From Coniella vitis (lineage: Eukaryota; Ascomycota; Sordariomycetes; Diaporthales; Schizoparmaceae), in the NCBI GenBank assembly GCA_011317545.1, contig WUJK01000005.1, positions 806,001 through 870,000 on the forward strand: a stretch of 64,000 nt of DNA, written 5' to 3'. Shown here piece after piece: positions 43,044 to 55,672 of the stretch. Made by a program: the position numbers and the translations under genes. The notes below the pieces were generated by a model. That model did not search any database. It was not told the DNA's origin and worked only from the letters and a program-made list of their open reading frames with translations. Numbering within the stretch: position 1 is the first letter of the stretch; each line of letters starts with the position of its first letter.

Positions 43044-46000
43044 CCCCTTCTCCCAGATTGGCATCTCAAAGACCAACTGCTTGGATTCATTGCTACCATT
43101 ACATGGTGCCACCTTTTTCCCACGTAGCTCTGCAGGTCGAAGCATTGCCACCGCCGCCGGCGCACTTTGCTGTAACGCCAGCATCGATAGATATTCTCGC
43201 GGACTTGGCCGTGGATCATCGAGTGATGACGCCTGCTGTGGCGAGTTGACGCCTAACCTGCCGTGCCTTCAAAGTGACGGGAGTAAACAGTTTGACGCCG
43301 GGTACAGAGCAGGATCCGCTTTTTTGCATCAATACATTATTAAGGTTATACATAGTACGATTCCCAGGTCATCGGTGTTTACTATGTACGCCGAAAGTGA
43401 TCGTGACCTAGCACTAGCGAGCCCCCCCCAAGTACTGTTAGGGTACGCTGAAAAGTCCCTGCAGATACCTCGGCCGAAGGAATGCCGGTTCCGTGAATGA
43501 CTAAGAAACTCGGATTCGCTTAGCGCCGAAATGCTACTTGCTAGGAGTATGCAATATCCTCAGAAATCTTAAAATTACCTCTTGTTTGCTCTCTGTGTTT
43601 CCAATCGTGCCTCAAAAAAAAAAAAAAGCATGCAGCGCCTTTTCTTGACTAATTGCATTCTACATAGTACACTACGCTACAAGGTTCTGTTTCTCGGTTC
43701 GGCTTCTTCTCTGCATCCGGCATGGCGCAGTTCAGTTCCTACGTTTCGACCATCCCGAGCCGATATTCGGAACCGCCATCGTCGACCGTTCGTTCTGCGA
43801 GCAGGAAAATGCAAATGCCATTCGAGTCTTTGCATGTGTTGCTTCGACGGTTCTCCCCTGAAAATCCACACATAGCACAGGACAATAGAGCTTGTTTGAG
43901 GACTGTCTGACAAGATCAGGAATGGTTCGACTTGACAGCCCGAGACTTCCTGGAGAGCTGAATACTCGTTGCACTTTATCCTGTATATGCCTCGCATTGG
44001 TCTTGTGGAGATGGCCGCAAAGTCTCGGCCTCACTTTCTCGTATGGAACGCTGAGGAGCATGATATTCCTGTCGCCTTCTGGTTCATGTGCGATATTGCT
44101 TTACCTTATCACCCTTGTACCTGGAAGGCTGTTTCACGCAGGCCCCAGCTTTGTTTCGCAAAGCTCGTGGGTTAGGACTCGGGCCCCTGTGCCACGCACG
44201 CATAGTCTCATTGTACGCCGTTATACTAATAATATCTCGGTCCTCTGGGGCGGGGCTTAGTAACAGACTATGATAAGTGTCAAATTGATCTGATAATCCG
44301 TTTTTTTTTTGCGGGTACTAACAAGGGAGTTTGGGTCGCGCAAAACTTCGTTCTTGCAGCGTTTTTTATCTTCTTTTTTTTCATCTTTTTCTTTTTGCTG
44401 CTGTGCCGCATTTACTGTGTGTTAGATGCTCTTGAGGTGAACTGATCTTGAGTCTGTTATTTCTATCACCTAACTTCCTCCAGCGTCTGCTCGACATTGA
44501 ACATAACCAATGCTGTCAGGAAGCGCCAACCAGACAAACTCCTATTTCGACTACTCATATGCTGACCAGGGCCCAGCAACTAATATCATGATGATCTACA
44601 CGTGAAGCATGACTCAAGACTGCACTTTAGGCAGACGATCCAAAAGCTATTGCCATGATTCTGCTTTCATTATACTTACTTCCAAAAAGCCGCCAGGAAC
44701 CAAAGGTCCAGTGCGTCTGCCCGCCGTTCCCCCTTCGCAGCCCTCGGGACGCATCATCAAAGGTTTGCAGAGATTGAAGAGCTTTATCCCGGTTATTTAT
44801 TCTCTTGGGGCTTTGGCGGCTTGCTTCTAGGCAGAGGCGACTTGTTATCGCCATGCTCCTCTGCATCGGTGCCGATGGGCCTCGAGCAATTTCTATATAG
44901 TGGTTCTTATGTCCATGCTCCAGTCTGATGATTCGCTAGTTTTCGAAGGCCCGGATTATATGTAAATTCAAGGGTCATAAACCAAATTGCTCGCGAGACC
45001 AAGCGGAATAGGAGGATCTCCGACCACGTTAGTGTCAGGCTTTAGAGATTTGCAAACCTGCTACACCCTGCACCCTGGTACCAGGAACGGAGATTTTGTA
45101 TGCCCGAATTAAAAGAGATTCAATAGAGGGAAGATTTCTTATAGTAGACGAGGGCAACTATAAACTCTCGAAGACAAAATGAAAGGAAGATTAATAGTGT
45201 GTTTGCTGGATGGAGGCTGTCTCATTTTAGTTCACAATCACACGCCTGAGATCTTCCATCTTCAAGCCGTGTACTAACATAGATACTAAACATGATGTAG
45301 GCATACTAACCGCAACATAGCCATAGCACGGCCTTGAGTTGAAGACGCGGGATTTCCGAGATCAATCGACAACATAATGTCCTCAGCTTTCACAGGTCGG
45401 AGACATGTTATGAAGCGGACAGAATAAGCCGCTGTGGTGCATATTTTGTCCATAAAGGCTTACGGTGTATAGCTCGGTATTTATTCTGGACAATCCGGTA
45501 TTGTCTGATCGAGGGAAGACTATTCGTCCAAGCTACAGTACTTTCCGACCATCTGAGGTATGAATCAATGTTCATGCAAGCGGTTTCCTGGCTGTGGCCT
45601 GGAGTTAATGTGCAAAACTCTAGACTAGATAGCTCAGCAGTCTCAGCTCCAGTCCTTGCTCAAGTTCACTCGCATCACCAAAATATTGTAGCAGAAAGTT
45701 TTGGTTGTTAATTTTCCAGTCGGCAGTTTCTAGTCATACGTGCTTCACATATGTACGATCTTCCTTGGATGTCTTCAATGCACGCAAAAGTCGCTCTCAG
45801 ATACCTTTGCGCACCAGAATAGACTGCTGCCACTCCCTTGGAAGTTTTTCGACCATAAGTAGCCCTCAAAACCTATCATAACGTGTTCACCGTGGACGTC
45901 ATGACGGAGACTTAGGTAGAGGTGTGTCAGATTAGCTATCCATATACGGCAACTTTCCATAGAATTATCTGCAACAGCGTACGAAAAATCATTCTGACGG

Positions 46001-46107
46001 GATAAGAGATGCTCTAGATGGTCGAATTTCCAAACTGGGGATCCGAAGGGACTCGAGAGCAGGAGCCAGCTTCGTCGACTTGGAAATCAATCAATACTGA
46101 GCACTCA

Positions 46108-46112
46108 GTATA
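46108..46112. repeat. Target-site duplication, left copy (GTATA)
   Basis: The five bases before the 5' LTR are repeated exactly after the 3' LTR at 54139-54143. This is the expected 5-bp duplication of a Ty3/Gypsy integration. Confidence 0.93.
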
Positions 46113-46583
46113 TGTTATGACCCATGAACATGCAGGTCACAGGAACAGGCCAGCGCAACCATATGCCAGCAAATCGGAACCTCAACGGACCGATAGGGAT
46201 CTCTTATATAAGGATATCTGGATACTTATAATAATATAATCAGGGTTAGGGTCCTAATAGTTATACGATCGATAGAATCGATATCGACTATATCGACTAG
46301 TATACTATAGATCGATAGGATCGATATCGACTATATCGACTTACTAGGATAATAGAAGGATATAAGGATAAGGAGTTTATAGCTTAATATTAGATAGTTT
46401 CCTTATAATCTTTAGTTATAAATCTAAGTATTATTCTATATAATAGGGTAATCCCTCTTAATTACTTATAATACTTAATATTACTCGATAACGTACGAAG
46501 ACTTAAAGGTAATACTTCCCCGCCTATTAATATATAACTTATAAGTACTTCTAGAATTAAGGATTTAGGTAAGGATTATTATA
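46113..46583 (+). repeat. 5' LTR (471 bp), outer part unmutated
   Basis: Begins TGTTATGACC and aligns base for base with 53668-54138. Bases up to about 46241 retain CA and TG; the remainder has lost them. Differences from the 3' copy are C-to-T or G-to-A transitions. It contains a tandem GATCGATAGAATCGAT-type palindromic block and a TATATAAGG promoter-like box. Confidence 0.95.
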
Positions 46584-46603
46584 TTTTTATAACTCTTATT
46601 TAG
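46584..46603 (+). other. Probable primer-binding-site region
   Basis: The sequence directly after the 5' LTR, where a tRNA-primed element places its primer-binding site. It is too mutated (CpA loss) to name the tRNA. Confidence 0.4.
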
Positions 46604-46899
46604 GATAATCTATATATACCTCTTAGGTAATATTAAGTATAATAATAGCTCCTTAAATTCCTACCCTATTTACCTTAGGAGAAGGATATCGCTAGGTTAT
46701 AACTTAGGAAGATATAATATACTAATTAATCGAACTTACCTAATAACTCGCTATACTCTAATAGAATTAAGAGTAATAGAATCGTATTATCCGTAGGTAG
46801 GCCTAATAGCTTAAATAATACTAAGCTATAGCCGATATATCCCTAGCGCTTATTATTTAAAATACCGGTAACGGCTATAAGATAAATAAACCTATTATA

Positions 46900-47720
46900 T
46901 ATAACGGTAACTAAAAGATATTTTAAGGGTTCCTTACCTATTATAAGGTATACTTCTTATATAATATAGCTTAATTTATTATTAAACCCGATAAAGTTAT
47001 CCTAGCCGGTATATAACTCGAAAAGGATACGCTTATCTAATATAAACCCTTACTTTATAATTATATTAAATACTTAAATAACTTCGATTAATATAAGCTA
47101 ATTACTAAGAATATATTCGATTTATTTATAGGATTCGAATATATCCTTAAGGAAATATTTAGTAATCCTAATAAAGAACGAATTATAATATAATAACTTA
47201 TAGAACTTAAGTAGAATAAATCTACTTTAGCCTATATAATCCGCTTTAAATAACTCTTAGTATACCTCCCTTAAGAAGATAAGAACCTTATAGAATATTA
47301 TTATAAAGGACTTAAGGATAAGGTTAAGGACGAAATCTCTAAGTAGGATTAGCCTAAAGATTTTATAATATTTAGTAATAATATTATCCGTATCGATAAC
47401 CGTCTCTACGAAAGATATATAAAGAAAAGTAAGAAAGGAGGAAGCTATATTATATAAAGGAATTACGTTAATATAGGATAGCGGATTTAATAGATAATTA
47501 ACTATAGCTTCTAGTAATAAGGTATAATAGTTAACGGTACTATATATATAGGACCTATAAAGCTCGATATAGCTTAATATAAACTTATAAGTAAGGAATA
47601 CTTTAATTATAATAGGATAGGCTACTTTATATAAGAGTACCGATAACCTAAGAAACCTAGAGAATTTAAGAAAATCCCCGAAGGACGATAAGCTAATATT
47701 ATAATATATAAAACTATAAA
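46900..47720 (+). pseudogene. gag: Gag relic with destroyed zinc knuckle
   Basis: Translation through stops gives a retrotransposon Gag pattern (YYKGLKDKVKDEI near 47300-47340 and RIDNRLYERY near 47390-47420). At 47599-47640 a frame with the exact CX2CX4HX4C spacing has Tyr at all four zinc-ligand positions (Y-F-N-Y, then G-Y, then E-Y) plus a stop. Each change needs one G-to-A or C-to-T transition. The bounds are approximate. Confidence 0.8.
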
Positions 47721-48959
47721 CTCTACTCCTAGCTAAAACTAGCTTTTAGAGTAAATATCGAATAATTCTAATTATAAACTCCTTAATTAGACTATTTATT
47801 ATAAGGATAATTATATAATATACCTCTCGGTAAAGTAAAGCTTAGGATAATTCCCTTAGAAACCTTATAAGGAATAATAAATCGTAGTTACTTAGAAAAC
47901 GCCTCTCCTAACGGATAATAATCTATTTAAAAGATTAGTAATAAAATAATAAGCCTAGCTTATTAGGGAATACCCCTATTAGCGCGATATAAAAGGGTAT
48001 AAGCTACCTAGCGAAATAAAAATTATATAAAATAATATTACGGAAATTATAAAATAATAGGAAACGCTTAGTATTAGATAGAATACTAATACCTAAATTA
48101 TTAATAAAGAAATAAGCTTAAAATCGGAAAGCTTTATAAATAAAGATATCGATAAAGGAGATATATACTACCTTATCTACGGTATTATACTTAAAGAATT
48201 ATTCCGAATAATAACTTATTAAAATAAAACCCCCTTTATATAGGAAAATATATAAATTAATTATCTTTACGAAAAGTATTATTAGATTATATAGTTTACC
48301 TATATTATATATAATTATAGATAATACTTTAAATATAAGGTAATTAACGAATAATTCCCTATACGTAAGATAGGGTATAATATTATTACTTACGATAACG
48401 ATAATAGCGATTATTATAAAATACTTAGAATAAGAGGAAACTACGCTAATATTAGCCTTATATATAATACCCCCTACGAATATACTATACGATAAATAAA
48501 ATAATACTAATATATAATACCCTAATATATACCCTATATATAAGAAAAAGCGCTCGATTAGTATAGAATATACGAATAAAAATAAAGGGAAAAGCTTATA
48601 AAGCCCGTATATATAGAACCTATATATTATAGCTTCTATAAGCGCGCCGATTATATAGAATACCTAGCGGATAAAGTATATACCTATTATAACCTTAAGG
48701 ATAATTAGCCCGGAGTATAAACTCCCTATACGAAAGAAGAAAATTAAGTATACTTATAACGATAAGCTATAGTATATATACGATACGGAATATAATAAGC
48801 TAAGAACTTAGTATAAATAATAGCCCTTAGAGTATAATAAGAATAATAGAACCTAAAAAGTAAGGATTACTTATAAGGGATAATAAGCGATTAGGACTTA
48901 TAATAAAGTCCTTTTATATAATAGATAACTTAATATATAAATATTTAAAAATCGTAGTA

Positions 48960-51900
48960 TAAATTAACGATAAATATTATATAATACTCCTAGATAGCGG
49001 AGTATAAGGAAACTTTATATCCCTAAGTATTATTAATAAAGAACGAATACTTTAGAAAAGGAAGATAGAACCCTATAAACTTAATACTATAGAAGGTATA
49101 GAAGTTACTTATAGTTAAAGTATTATCGATATAAAATCTAATTAATTACTAATTATAATCTACGGATATATAATACTAATAAACTTCGATATTACGGATA
49201 TTATATAATATAAGCTAATTTTAGGTATATTATAATTAAGAAAGGAAAATCCTTAAATCGATTAAATTAATAGCTATATTTTATAGGATAAAGCGGATAC
49301 CTAAGAAGTAGTTATAATTAAAAGTATAGGATCGGATTTAGTTATTAAACGATACCTAGATAATAGGGGCTTAAACGAATTTATATATACCTTTAAATCG
49401 AGAAGAGCTAAAACGATAACTACCCTAGGATATAATAAACCTCGATAGCTTATAGAGAAAGATCTAACGATAATTAATATCTAATAAAAGAAAGGATATA
49501 ATAGATTAAGATATAATATAATAGGATTCTATAGATAATAAGATATATTATTACGATAAGTTTAAGAAGGAATTAAATATATATAACGATATCTCCTTAT
49601 AATAATAACTATATAAGACGAAGATATATTTAGAGACCTCTCCGGTATATTAAAAGAGTATCGAAAGTTTATAAAACTATTTTAAGGAAAATTTAATAAT
49701 AGCCTATTAGAATACGGCTTATATAACTATAAGATCCTACTTAAAGAAAGGGAATAATTAAAGTTCTTTCCTATTTATAGATTAGATAAAGATAAACTTA
49801 AAGTATTTAGAGAATATATCGACGAAAACCTTAAGAAAGGCTATATTAGACCTTTATATTTATTAATAGGATATCTAATCCTATTTATATTAAAGAAAAA
49901 TAGTAAATTATAACTATATATTAATTATCGGCAACTTAATAATATTATTATTAAGAATCGGTACCTATTACCTCTTTTTAAAGAACTTAGAGATAGACTT
50001 AAAGGAGCTTAATAGTTTATAGCCCTCGACCTTAAGGAAGGATATACGTATATTCGTATTAAACCCGGAGAAGAATAGAAAATAGCGTTTAGAATACGCT
50101 ATAGATATTTCGAATATCTTATTATATTATTCGGACTTACTAACGCCCTTATATTATTCTAGGAAATAATAAACTTTATCTTATATAAATACCTCGACTA
50201 TTTTATAATCGTTTACCTAAACGATATCCTTATTTACTTAAAGATATTCGAAGAATATTAGAAATATATTATAATAATCCTATAAATCCTCTAAAATAAT
50301 AAGATTTTAATAAAACCTACTAAATATAACTAAAATACTTAAGAAATTAACTACCTTAGATATATTATTATATTAAGGTATATATAAATATAGAAAGATA
50401 AAGTATAGGTAGTTAGGGATTAGCTTATACCTTAGAACGTTAAGAATATTAAAGCCTTCTTAAGCTATATTAACTTCTACCGATAATTTATTAAGAACTA
50501 TAATAGTATTATAATATTATTTATAAAATTTACGAAAAAGGATATTACTTTTAACTAAAACGAATAGGTATAGAAAGCCTTTAATATAATTAAGAATATA
50601 GTTATATTAAAACTAATCCTAGTAGAAGTAGATTAAGATAAAGTTTTCGAAATCGAGATAAATATATTAGATTATATATTTAGTAAATAATTCGGATAAT
50701 AAGACGATAAAGGACGATTACGGATAATTAATAACTTTAATAAAAAGCTAAATAAACTAAAACTTAACTATAAAACGCTCGATTAAGAACTTATAATAAT
50801 AATAAAAGCCTTTAAGGAATAATAATACTACCTTATTAGCGTAAAATAATAAATCCTTATATATATAAACGGGTATTAAGAGAGCGTTCGTAGTTTCGAT
50901 CCTAATTTCTATTATTAACTAACTTAAGGAGAGAAGTAAGAATAGTATCTATATAGCGGCGCGAGAGCTGCTCTTAAGTAGCTCTTATATTTAGGATCTA
51001 CCCGTAGATAGAGTTTTCTATAGGTCTACCGTCGATACGGGTCCTCTTATCGATAGTCTTTTATACGGCTCGTGAGCTGCTCGGGAGACGCTCTTGTTTA
51101 GCGCTTATATAATGCTAGTCTCTAGACGAGAAGGGAATATACTAACTAAGGCTTCGTGCCCTGGTGTGCCGAAGCCGTGCATTTACCCGTGGGCCTGTGA
51201 TAATATATATAGATTATAAGAACCTTTAGGTATTTATTTTAATAAAGTAGCTTAATAAACGATAAATTAGATAATACGAATTTCTATTAGAATTCGATTT
51301 TAAGATTATCTACTATAAAGGTAAAGAAAACGAACGAGTAGACGCTTTTAGTAGACGGTTAAACTATAAAGATAATAATAGTAAAGATTAAGATATTATA
51401 GTAATCTTTAGGGAAGATTCGGACGGTAACCTTACTATATTATCTATTATTAAGGAACTTAATATAATACTATATATTAAAGGAGAAATACCTAACCTCG
51501 ATAATATAATAATATCGGAATAAAACGATTATATTAAAAGTATTTATAGCGTACTAATATATAGATACTAAGGAATTAAAGTAATCTATAAAAGGATCTA
51601 ACGTTATTAGAATCTACTAAACCTTAAGAAACGAGTTATAGATATCGTTAATAACTATAATATATATAAACGGAATAAGATAGAACGGTATAAACCTTAT
51701 AAACTATTATAACCTCTACTAATATCTATAATTATTTAATTATCTATTAATCTAGATTTTATTACTAAACTACCCCTTTTATAAGAACCCTTAACTTAGG
51801 TATAATATAATAGTATCTTAATAATAGTTTATAGATTAAGTAAGTATATATACTTCCTACTATATAAAGAAAATAATACCGTAGAAGAACTCGTATATAT

Positions 51901-52790
51901 ATTCCTCCGTATTATTATCGCTAACTACGGAATACCTTAGGAAATTATATTAAATAGAGATAGAAAGTTTATATTAAAATTCTAGATCTTATTTACTAAA
52001 TACCTCGGAATAATATAATATATATCTATAGTATTTTATCCCTAAATAAACGGATAAATAAAATATATTAACTAGATTATAGAATAGTATCTATAATACT
52101 ACGTTAATTATAAATAAGATAATTAGGTCGAACTTTTACTAATTATATAATTCGCTTATAATAGTATAGATATAACGAGTATAGGAAAATTACTATTCTT
52201 CCTACTTTATAAATATAACCCTATAGTATATTATAAAATATTATTAAATAGAAATATAGAAATAGTAAATTAATATACTAAAAGAATTAAGTAATTATAT
52301 AAAAATACTCGATATATACTTTAGGATGTTAAAGAATAAATAATAAAATATATTAATTAGAAAAGAATTAAGGGACTAATCCTATAAAAGGGAGATAAAG
52401 TCTACCTTAACTATAAAAATATTAAAACTATTAAACCTAGCGATAAACTCGATTATAAGAAACTCGGACCTTATAAAATTATATAATAAATTTCCCTAAT
52501 TAACTATAAACTCGAAATCCTATATATACGTTTATACTTAATCTTCTATATTTTACTTCTAAAACTAATATTAGTAAATATAGAACTCTTATATAATATA
52601 AATATTATTAAACTAAAATAAGTATAATACGAAGTTAAATAAATCCTTAATTTATATAAACGTAGATACGGAAAATAATACCTTATTAAATAGAAAAATT
52701 ATAATAATTCGGAAAATACTTAGGAATTACTAAAGAATATATACCTAAACCTTATTAAAGAATACGAAAATAAAAAGTTATTATAGCCTT
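48960..52790 (+). pseudogene. pol: Pol relic: protease, RT, RNase H, integrase, chromodomain
   Basis: The protease motif LLDSG is at about 48986-49000. Reverse transcriptase is visible from about 49750 to 50350, including INYRQLNN near 49920, LKEGYTYIRIKPGEE near 50029-50075, and the catalytic box as VYLND (50211-50225), where the first Asp is Asn. RNase H starts near 50640 and resumes after the inserted segment at YKNL (about 51214). Integrase shows NIYKRNK with Tyr for Cys near 51660, then RDRKF near 51955. The chromodomain is at about 52630-52735 with YLIK, stop, KNYNNSENT, stop, where stops replace Trp codons. Bounds are approximate; numerous stops prevent expression. Confidence 0.88.
50868..51203. 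mobile_element. 336-bp nested insertion in the RNase H region
   Basis: Composition changes abruptly to normal GC with CA and TG present. TATATATA sits on both sides (50860-50867 and 51204-51211). Removing the insert plus one copy restores the RNase H frame (LIYI then DYKNL). The ends share only a weak inverted ACGGGTA. Internally there are imperfect repeats (GAGCTGCTC near 50965 and 51073, each followed by a GCTCTTATAT-like end). It could be a small nonautonomous DNA transposon. Because the target is a TA run, duplication length is uncertain. Confidence 0.65.
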
Positions 52791-53069
52791 AGATAGAGAA
52801 GATATTATAGGGAATTAAATCCCGGACCTCCTAATAAGGAATTAGGAACTCTAACTACTAAACTATAAGACTACTCGTATCTTTAACTATAATAGCTACC
52901 TATAGGAATAACCGGACCCCTTATTAAGGACCCCTAATAGTAATTCTAAAGAAATTAAAGTTATAAACTAAAAGCCTTAGCACCTTATAAATTATTAATA
53001 AGAAAATTAGACGGAGATAATAGAGAAATCCTAAATTAATTAAAATCCTCTAATATAATAGTTATAAAA

Positions 53070-53490
53070 CCCTTAGGTAATAAGCCTTTAGGAATAGTCG
53101 GCTTTATAGAACGATACTTAACCTCGGTAGCTAAACGCTCCTTCTCTACCTCCTTATATTCTATATAATCTAAGTCTTTTAGATTCGATAAACTATAATA
53201 AATAATATATATTATCCGCTTTTACTATATCTTCTTCTACCTATATAAGTATATTAGTTTATCTTCTAGCTCCTTAATCTTATCCTCTAACTTTTAATAC
53301 TACGAAGAGATATATAAAAGGTCGGTAGAATTAGTTATCTCTAAAATATCGTAATAAGGAAGCTTTAAACGTATATACTCGGTATAATAAGAAGAATTAC
53401 TAGGGGAAACTTAATAAGAAATCCTACCCTTAGAATCGTAGTAAGAGTAAGGATATATCTCGAAGGCGTTCGAAAAAATAATTAAGTATA
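53070..53490 (-). pseudogene. Antisense accessory frame with coiled coil, decayed
   Basis: On the minus strand, between integrase and the 3' LTR, a frame with few stops reads a charged heptad-rich segment: KLEDKIKELEDKLIYLYRQK (rc of about 53238-53297), then NLKDLDYIEYKEVEKERLAT (about 53127-53186). Fungal Gypsy elements often carry a small antisense coiled-coil frame at this place; this match is from general pattern, not an alignment. Stops and CpA loss show it is dead. Limits are approximate. Confidence 0.55.
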
Positions 53491-53654
53491 AAGATAACTT
53501 CTATTTAGTAGAATTAGACCTTAGATTTAACGAATAAGGTTTCGTTATATAAGAAAACGATAATATAACGAATTAGGAAAGTATAATCCGAAGTAAGAAT
53601 ATTAGGTAGGATTACTTACGGAAATATTATAGGTCTTTAGGGATAAAGACTAAT

Positions 53655-53667
53655 AAAAGGGAGATAA
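53655..53667 (+). other. Polypurine tract before the 3' LTR
   Basis: AAAAGGGAGATAA ends exactly at the first base of the 3' LTR, the position of the plus-strand primer in LTR elements. Confidence 0.7.
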
Positions 53668-54138
53668 TATTATAACCTATAAATATATAGGTTATAAGAA
53701 TAGGCTAGTATAACTATATACTAGTAAATCGGAACCTTAACGGACCGATAGGGATCTCTTATATAAGGATATCTAGATACTTATAATAATATAATTAGGG
53801 TTAGGGTCCTAATAGTTATACGATCGATAGAATCGATATCGATTATATCGACTAGTATACTATAGATCGATAGGATCGATATCGATTATATCGACTTACT
53901 AGGATAATAGAAGGATATAAGGATAAGGAGTTTATAGCTTAATATTAAATAGTTTCTTTATAGTCTTTAGTTGTAAATCTAAATATTATTCTATATAATA
54001 GGGTAATCCCTTTTAATCACTTATAATACTTAATATTGCTCGATAACGTACGAAGACTTAAAGGTAATACTTCCCCGCCTGCTAATATACAACTTATAGG
54101 TACTTCCAGAATCAGGGATTCAGGCAAGGATCATTACA
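53668..54138 (+). repeat. 3' LTR (471 bp), outer part unmutated
   Basis: Same length as the 5' LTR. Its first about 300 bp lack CA and TG, while from about 53970 onward these return, and it ends TCATTACA. The unmutated part is complementary to that of the 5' LTR. Confidence 0.95.
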
Positions 54139-54143
54139 GTATA
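54139..54143. repeat. Target-site duplication, right copy (GTATA)
   Basis: Exact match to 46108-46112. Confidence 0.93.
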
Positions 54144-55594
54144 TTCTTATTTCCATACACACTTGGCGTGGCTATGAATTGTATAAGATGGCCACAGATC
54201 AAAACCATTCTGGCCGGGTTTGCCAACCGAGTGGCTGACCGCCCTCACCAGCAGCCTGCTCATGTTAAGAGGCACTGTAAGGGATGTCCTCCGAACTGAT
54301 AAGGACCCTGTATATTCGTCTCTGTCGATGAATGCTTTTCGGGGACGTTGAACATGAAGGAGGTATGGGGCGAGACTTAAGGAATTTAGCAGCAGCCAAC
54401 TGGACAGAATGCTACTCAGGGCAGGCTTCCAATAAGTGAACAAAATACGTTGTGCAACGCGTTGAAGACTCTGAGAAATTAATTCACAGGATTTGGAGTA
54501 GCAATTTGCCAGATATAGCGTATATACTTAAAGTATGTGTATGTGCAATCTTCAGGTCATACATAGTTCACTGAGACTTACATTAGACTCGAATTTATAC
54601 CGCTCCAAAGTATGGGGAAGAACTTTGGACATCAGGAACATTATTGAGCGACGCTTCTTCAGTTCATGCATTGCGATAAAGGGTTGGCATGGCTGACAAT
54701 CTGAATTAGACTTCATCGTAATTGTATACTTCGCTTGAACACGTCTGAAAACGAAGCAGGTTTGTCGAAGTGAGCTTGAAATTTCGTGTTTTCCACATCA
54801 GCTAGGGATTGTTCCAAAGAAGTATTGTAGAAGGTATCCAAATCATAATATGTTGCACAATGTAAATCTGCTTGTCTATATCACACCTGACAGTCAGATC
54901 GTTGCTGCTGAATCCTACTCCCCAAGTGACTCTACCATTCTCACCACCTATCATTGTGTTGTTGTATCCAAGTCGTAGTCCCTTCGGCTTTTTGACCCTT
55001 TTTACTAGCCGCTCGAGCAAACAATCCAAGCAGCTCCGCTCATACTTGGTCAGGCTGATGAAGATGGCGTTTTTTCGAGAATATTTGCCCTCTTATTACG
55101 GTGTGTAGACTCTACAACGCGGCCGATTGCATATTACTCTTGGCAAGATTACGCACCAAGGGACCTGGAGTGTTGCACACACCTTACATGTATGTATTTA
55201 AATTAAAAAAGAAAAAGAGAAGCTAAAGAGAAAACTTCGACGAGATGTTGCTGCCAGAGGTTGCAGCACCAACCACTGCTACAGGAATAGTCTCTGACTT
55301 GACAGGGACCAAGGGCGCCTGCCTGATTCCCAGCCCACCGCCGCGCCGCCCCCACACAATTTTGCCTCTGCTTATGAGGACATGTTCCAAGAGCCAACTG
55401 CATATGGTGACCAGTGACTCAACAACAGCTAATGTATATGGTCCGGCTGTGGACGGGTTCATTGTGGTGTTTAATCCTTAGGAACGCCCCCACTCCAGTG
55501 CCTTGAAGAACTTGGGGGCAGCTGTCTTCCCAGGTGCGCAAACCTCACCTGAGTCTTCTGTGCTTCCTTCCCCTTCTCCACATAAGCTTAATTT

Positions 55595-55672
55595 GAAGAA
55601 GAAGAAGAAGAAGAAGAAGAAGAAGAAGAAGAAAAAGAAGAAGAAGAAGAAGAAGAAGAAAAAAGAAAAAAG
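55595..55672 (+). repeat. (AAG)n microsatellite
   Basis: About 25 AAG units with small A-rich interruptions. Confidence 0.93.

Larger units (their letters stand above)
41002..46107. other. Gene-poor flank of the retrotransposon, many motif copies
   Basis: Five kb without a supportable gene. Short frames on both strands have no recognisable domains. CpA and TpG are present, so the RIP-like mutation of the adjacent element did not spread here. The dispersed TACATAGTAC-type motif is dense (41143, 41193, 42214, 42352, 42871, 43350, 43380, 43662). A separate 12-bp perfect inverted repeat lies at 43009-43020/43032-43043. Confidence 0.55.
46113..54138 (+). mobile_element. Complete Ty3/Gypsy chromovirus, heavily RIP-mutated and dead
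   Basis: An 8026-bp LTR retrotransposon with 471-bp LTRs (46113-46583 and 53668-54138), perfect 5-bp target duplications and TG...CA ends in the unmutated LTR copies. Domain order on the plus strand, traced through many stops, is gag with zinc knuckle, aspartic protease, reverse transcriptase, RNase H, integrase and a C-terminal chromodomain. That is the chromovirus order. The interior is extremely AT-rich with almost no CA or TG, while CG, CC and CT remain, the signature of CpA-directed RIP. No frame of 60 codons survives between about 46240 and 54030. The element cannot encode protein. One 336-bp insertion interrupts its RNase H region. Confidence 0.96.

Noticed and set aside
46241..46254. 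Telomere-like GGGTTAGGG
   Set aside because: Only about two units, inside the LTR, and repeated at the same place in the other LTR near 53795; part of the LTR, not an interstitial telomere.
46240..54030. AT-rich block as a mitochondrial insertion or centromere core
   Set aside because: The LTRs, target duplications and gag-pol domain order explain it as a single mutated retrotransposon.
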